Assembly: GCA_027071315.1 (NCBI GenBank)
Contig: JALSUP010000042.1
Coordinates: 1 to 40,244 of the forward strand
Length of the DNA: 40,244 nt
From: Sulfurovum sp.
GTDB taxonomy: Bacteria; Campylobacterota; Campylobacteria; Campylobacterales; Sulfurovaceae
Reading direction: 5' to 3'
A model generated the notes under the pieces. The model was given only the letters and a program-made list of their open reading frames with translations, searched no databases and had not been told where the DNA came from. Numbering within the stretch: the first letter of the stretch is position 1; the number at the start of each line of letters is the position of its first letter. The translations under genes and the position numbers were made by a program. Shown here one piece after another: positions 40,107 through 40,244 of this stretch.

Positions 40107-40244
40107 ATATTGACTTTTTAACTTAACTTTCGCACCTAAAATCTAAGTAAATTCTATCCAAAACCCCCTTAATCGCTATCGCTGAGAGATGCTGCATTGT
40201 ATCACTTGACATCAATTTTCATAAGCAATATTTTCTACACACAA

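Overview
The window looks like a chromosomal surface-polysaccharide region of a Campylobacterota bacterium, probably Sulfurovum-like. This is inferred from gene content and protein style, not from a database search. Supporting signs are the AT-rich sequence, the hisH-hisA-prmA order, a ccoS/ccoI pair, short TATAAT -10 boxes mostly without a clear -35, and tightly overlapping genes. Nearly all genes lie on the minus strand. Only lpxL, the adjacent GT2 gene and the last small membrane gene lie on the plus strand. I recognise no rRNA, tRNA, CRISPR array or transposase gene.

Layout. 1-1.6 kb: prmA (partial), hisA, hisH. 1.6-9.0 kb: lipid A/core genes (GT4 transferase, O-antigen ligase, DxD transferase, LpxL-type acyltransferase, WaaE/LgtF-like GT2, sugar-kinase-like protein, MsbA). 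9.1-10.4 kb: a Uma2 / MntA / HepT cassette. 10.5-12.6 kb: a WbaP-like initiating transferase and a DUF4422 transferase. 12.7-13.0 kb: two small membrane proteins. 13-23.5 kb: UDP-galactopyranose mutase, a polytopic membrane protein, a large HAD-type protein and four large glycosyltransferases with an SDR. 23.5-25.6 kb: aminotransferase, GNAT and FdtA for a 3-amino-3,6-dideoxyhexose. 25.6-28.2 kb: Wzt and Wzm, split by a four-helix-bundle gene. 28.4-36 kb: nucleotide-sugar supply (fcl, gmd, galU, pgi, pgm, galE). 36-40 kb: a small outer-membrane protein, ccoS, ccoI and a hypothetical membrane gene.

How it works together (inference): Pgi, Pgm, GalU, GalE, Glf, Gmd, Fcl and FdtA/FdtB/GNAT supply activated sugars. 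The WbaP-like enzyme starts the chain on undecaprenyl phosphate and the glycosyltransferases extend it. Wzm/Wzt export it, the ligase joins it to lipid A-core, and MsbA and LpxL serve the lipid A side.

The most unusual feature is a set of 7-bp tandem repeats scattered through the polysaccharide genes. Units include TTCAACA, TTCAAAA, AGAACCC-like, GGAATAC and TTAGCTA. They sit in frame inside fdtB, gmd, fcl (twice) and the 5' end of wzt, in the wzm leader, and at the ccoS stop codon. Seven is coprime to three, so each one-unit change shifts the reading frame. fcl is frameshifted exactly at a three-unit array, and one extra unit would restore it, which makes it a strong phase-variation candidate. 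The four-helix-bundle gene between wzm and wzt is bracketed by inverted 7-bp arrays, like a small mobile unit, and it supplies wzt with its start codon. The locus also carries three 3'-end remnants (of WbaP-like, Fcl-like and GalU-like genes), each downstream of an intact homologue, which points to repeated gene replacement.
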